This document shows, piece after piece, positions 14,698-15,493 of a stretch of DNA of 15,493 nucleotides. Source of the DNA: Saprospiraceae bacterium UBA2329. Lineage in GTDB: Bacteria; Bacteroidota; Bacteroidia; Chitinophagales; Saprospiraceae. Location of the stretch: NCBI GenBank assembly GCA_002344975.1, contig DDUV01000002.1:1-15493 (forward strand). Reading direction: 5' to 3'. Under the pieces are notes generated by a model, which saw only the letters and a list, made by a program, of their open reading frames with translations, did not search any database and was not told the DNA's origin. Every line of letters starts with the position of its first letter. Positions within the stretch are counted from its first letter, which is position 1. A program made the translations under genes and the position numbers.

Positions 14698-15493
14698 CTA
14701 CCTGATTAGTGTCACATCGCCCTTCTCGTTCAATTGTAGGGTGCGCCCGCAGTGGAGTACTGTTGCACGCAAATGCCAGACCAGCACACCCGGTTCCATT
14801 TTCCGACCTCTGAATTGGCCATCCCAGCCCTCCTCCATACGGCGGGTATGAAAAAGGAGGTTGCCCCAGCGGTCGAATATCATCAAATCATAATCCTGTA
14901 CCGATACTTCATCTGAAGCATAACCCCGGAAATAGTCATTGACGCCGTCATCGTTCGGACTGAATGCGTTCGGGATATAAACCGGCGCCAGATCGGGAGT
15001 GTCGGCATAACGCACTTCAAGGGTTTGCGTCAGCGTGTCGCAGCCGTTGATTGCCGTGATCCGGTAGGCGCCGGGTTCCGTTACCATGCGTTGAGCAGAA
15101 GAAGAGCCGTCGTCCCATTGCAGTTGCATACTTTGATCGTGGCCGGAGAGTACGAGGGCTTCTATCATTACCGGCTCGCCGTTGCAGGGCAGCACGGCAT
15201 CCGGAACAACAAGCTGAAGCGCCGCCAACTCCTCCAACACAACGCGGGTTTCCGCCGAGCAGCCGTTTCCGTCCTCCGTCAAGAGGTGGAAAGTACCGGC
15301 ACGCAGGTTGGAAAAAACAGCTCCATTTTGCCATTCGCCGCCATTTATTCTGTACCGAAAAGGCCCCTGCCCCGTTGCTGAAACTGAAATGCTTCCCGTA
15401 GGCTGCCCCGGACAACTTTCCTCGGACATGGTTTGCACCAGCATCGAAGGATATGCCGTCACGGTTACAGTCACGATGGAATCGCAACCCGCC
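14698..15493 (-). CDS. C-terminal part of a large surface protein with SprB-like repeat and T9SS type B (CHU_C) domain (partial)
   Basis: The frame is open to the right edge, where it reads AGCDSIVTVTVTAYPS, so the visible 264 codons are the end of a longer protein. The GCDSIVT and GCDTLTQ motifs are typical of cell-surface repeat proteins of Bacteroidota. The segment with SISVSATGQGPFRYRINGG and NLRAGTFHLLTEDGNGCSA matches the SprB repeat pattern. The last ~95 residues are the gliding-motility-associated C-terminal domain: VYIPNAFSPNDDGVNDYF, YDLMIFDRWGNLLFHT, GWDGQFRGR, GVLVWHLRA. This domain directs export through the type IX system and attachment to the surface. The gene ends 14 bases from the converging ROCO-TIR gene. 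An adhesin or matrix role is likely but cannot be refined. Confidence 0.9.
   Translation of the reverse strand, partial: AGCDSIVTVTVTAYPSMLVQTMSEESCPGQPTGSISVSATGQGPFRYRINGGEWQNGAVFSNLRAGTFHLLTEDGNGCSAETRVVLEELAALQLVVPDAVLPCNGEPVMIEALVLSGHDQSMQLQWDDGSSSAQRMVTEPGAYRITAINGCDTLTQTLEVRYADTPDLAPVYIPNAFSPNDDGVNDYFRGYASDEVSVQDYDLMIFDRWGNLLFHTRRMEEGWDGQFRGRKMEPGVLVWHLRATVLHCGRTLQLNEKGDVTLIR

Overview
The window looks like a chromosomal segment of a Bacteroidota bacterium, probably from the Saprospiria or a neighbouring class (the class is my inference). Three things point there. There are two kinds of type IX secretion (T9SS) C-terminal sorting domains: a type A tail on a subtilisin-like protease and a gliding-motility-associated (CHU_C, type B) tail on a large partial surface protein. 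Several genes are preceded by the Bacteroidota -7 promoter motif TAnnTTTG. The topoisomerase IV subunit also has a Bacteroidota-type ParE sequence.

Layout. Positions 1-168 (minus) hold the start of a Lys/Ala/Pro-rich protein of unknown function that runs off the left edge, followed by 527 bases of AT-rich intergenic DNA. Positions 696-6509 hold a plus-strand run: a lipoprotein cytochrome c, a secreted S8 protease, a 500-residue helical protein of unknown function, and parE. A ROK sugar kinase and a seven-helix membrane protein follow on the same strand. They converge on a minus-strand lipoprotein of the N-acyl-D-amino-acid deacylase (amidohydrolase) family at 8552-10240. This half is GC-rich and housekeeping-like.

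From about 10240 to 14700 the character changes. The intergenic DNA is AT-rich and full of inverted and direct repeats. It leads into a DUF2281-like small protein, an antitoxin/toxin pair of the RelE/ParE type with overlapping genes, and a 1013-residue LRR-Roc-COR-TIR protein. That protein is a plausible prokaryotic immune receptor: LRRs to sense, a Roc GTPase with COR to switch, and a TIR domain with a candidate NADase glutamate to act. Its LRR block is markedly AT-richer than the rest of the gene, as if the sensing part had been exchanged. Its COR region carries a perfect 19-bp-arm palindrome that is translated in frame, and related half-sites occur in two intergenic regions of this window. 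I regard this toxin-antitoxin plus ROCO-TIR segment as the most interesting part.

The right edge (14698-15493, minus) is the C-terminal part of a large SprB-repeat/CHU_C surface protein that continues outside the window.

All family assignments were made by eye from motifs. No database search was run.
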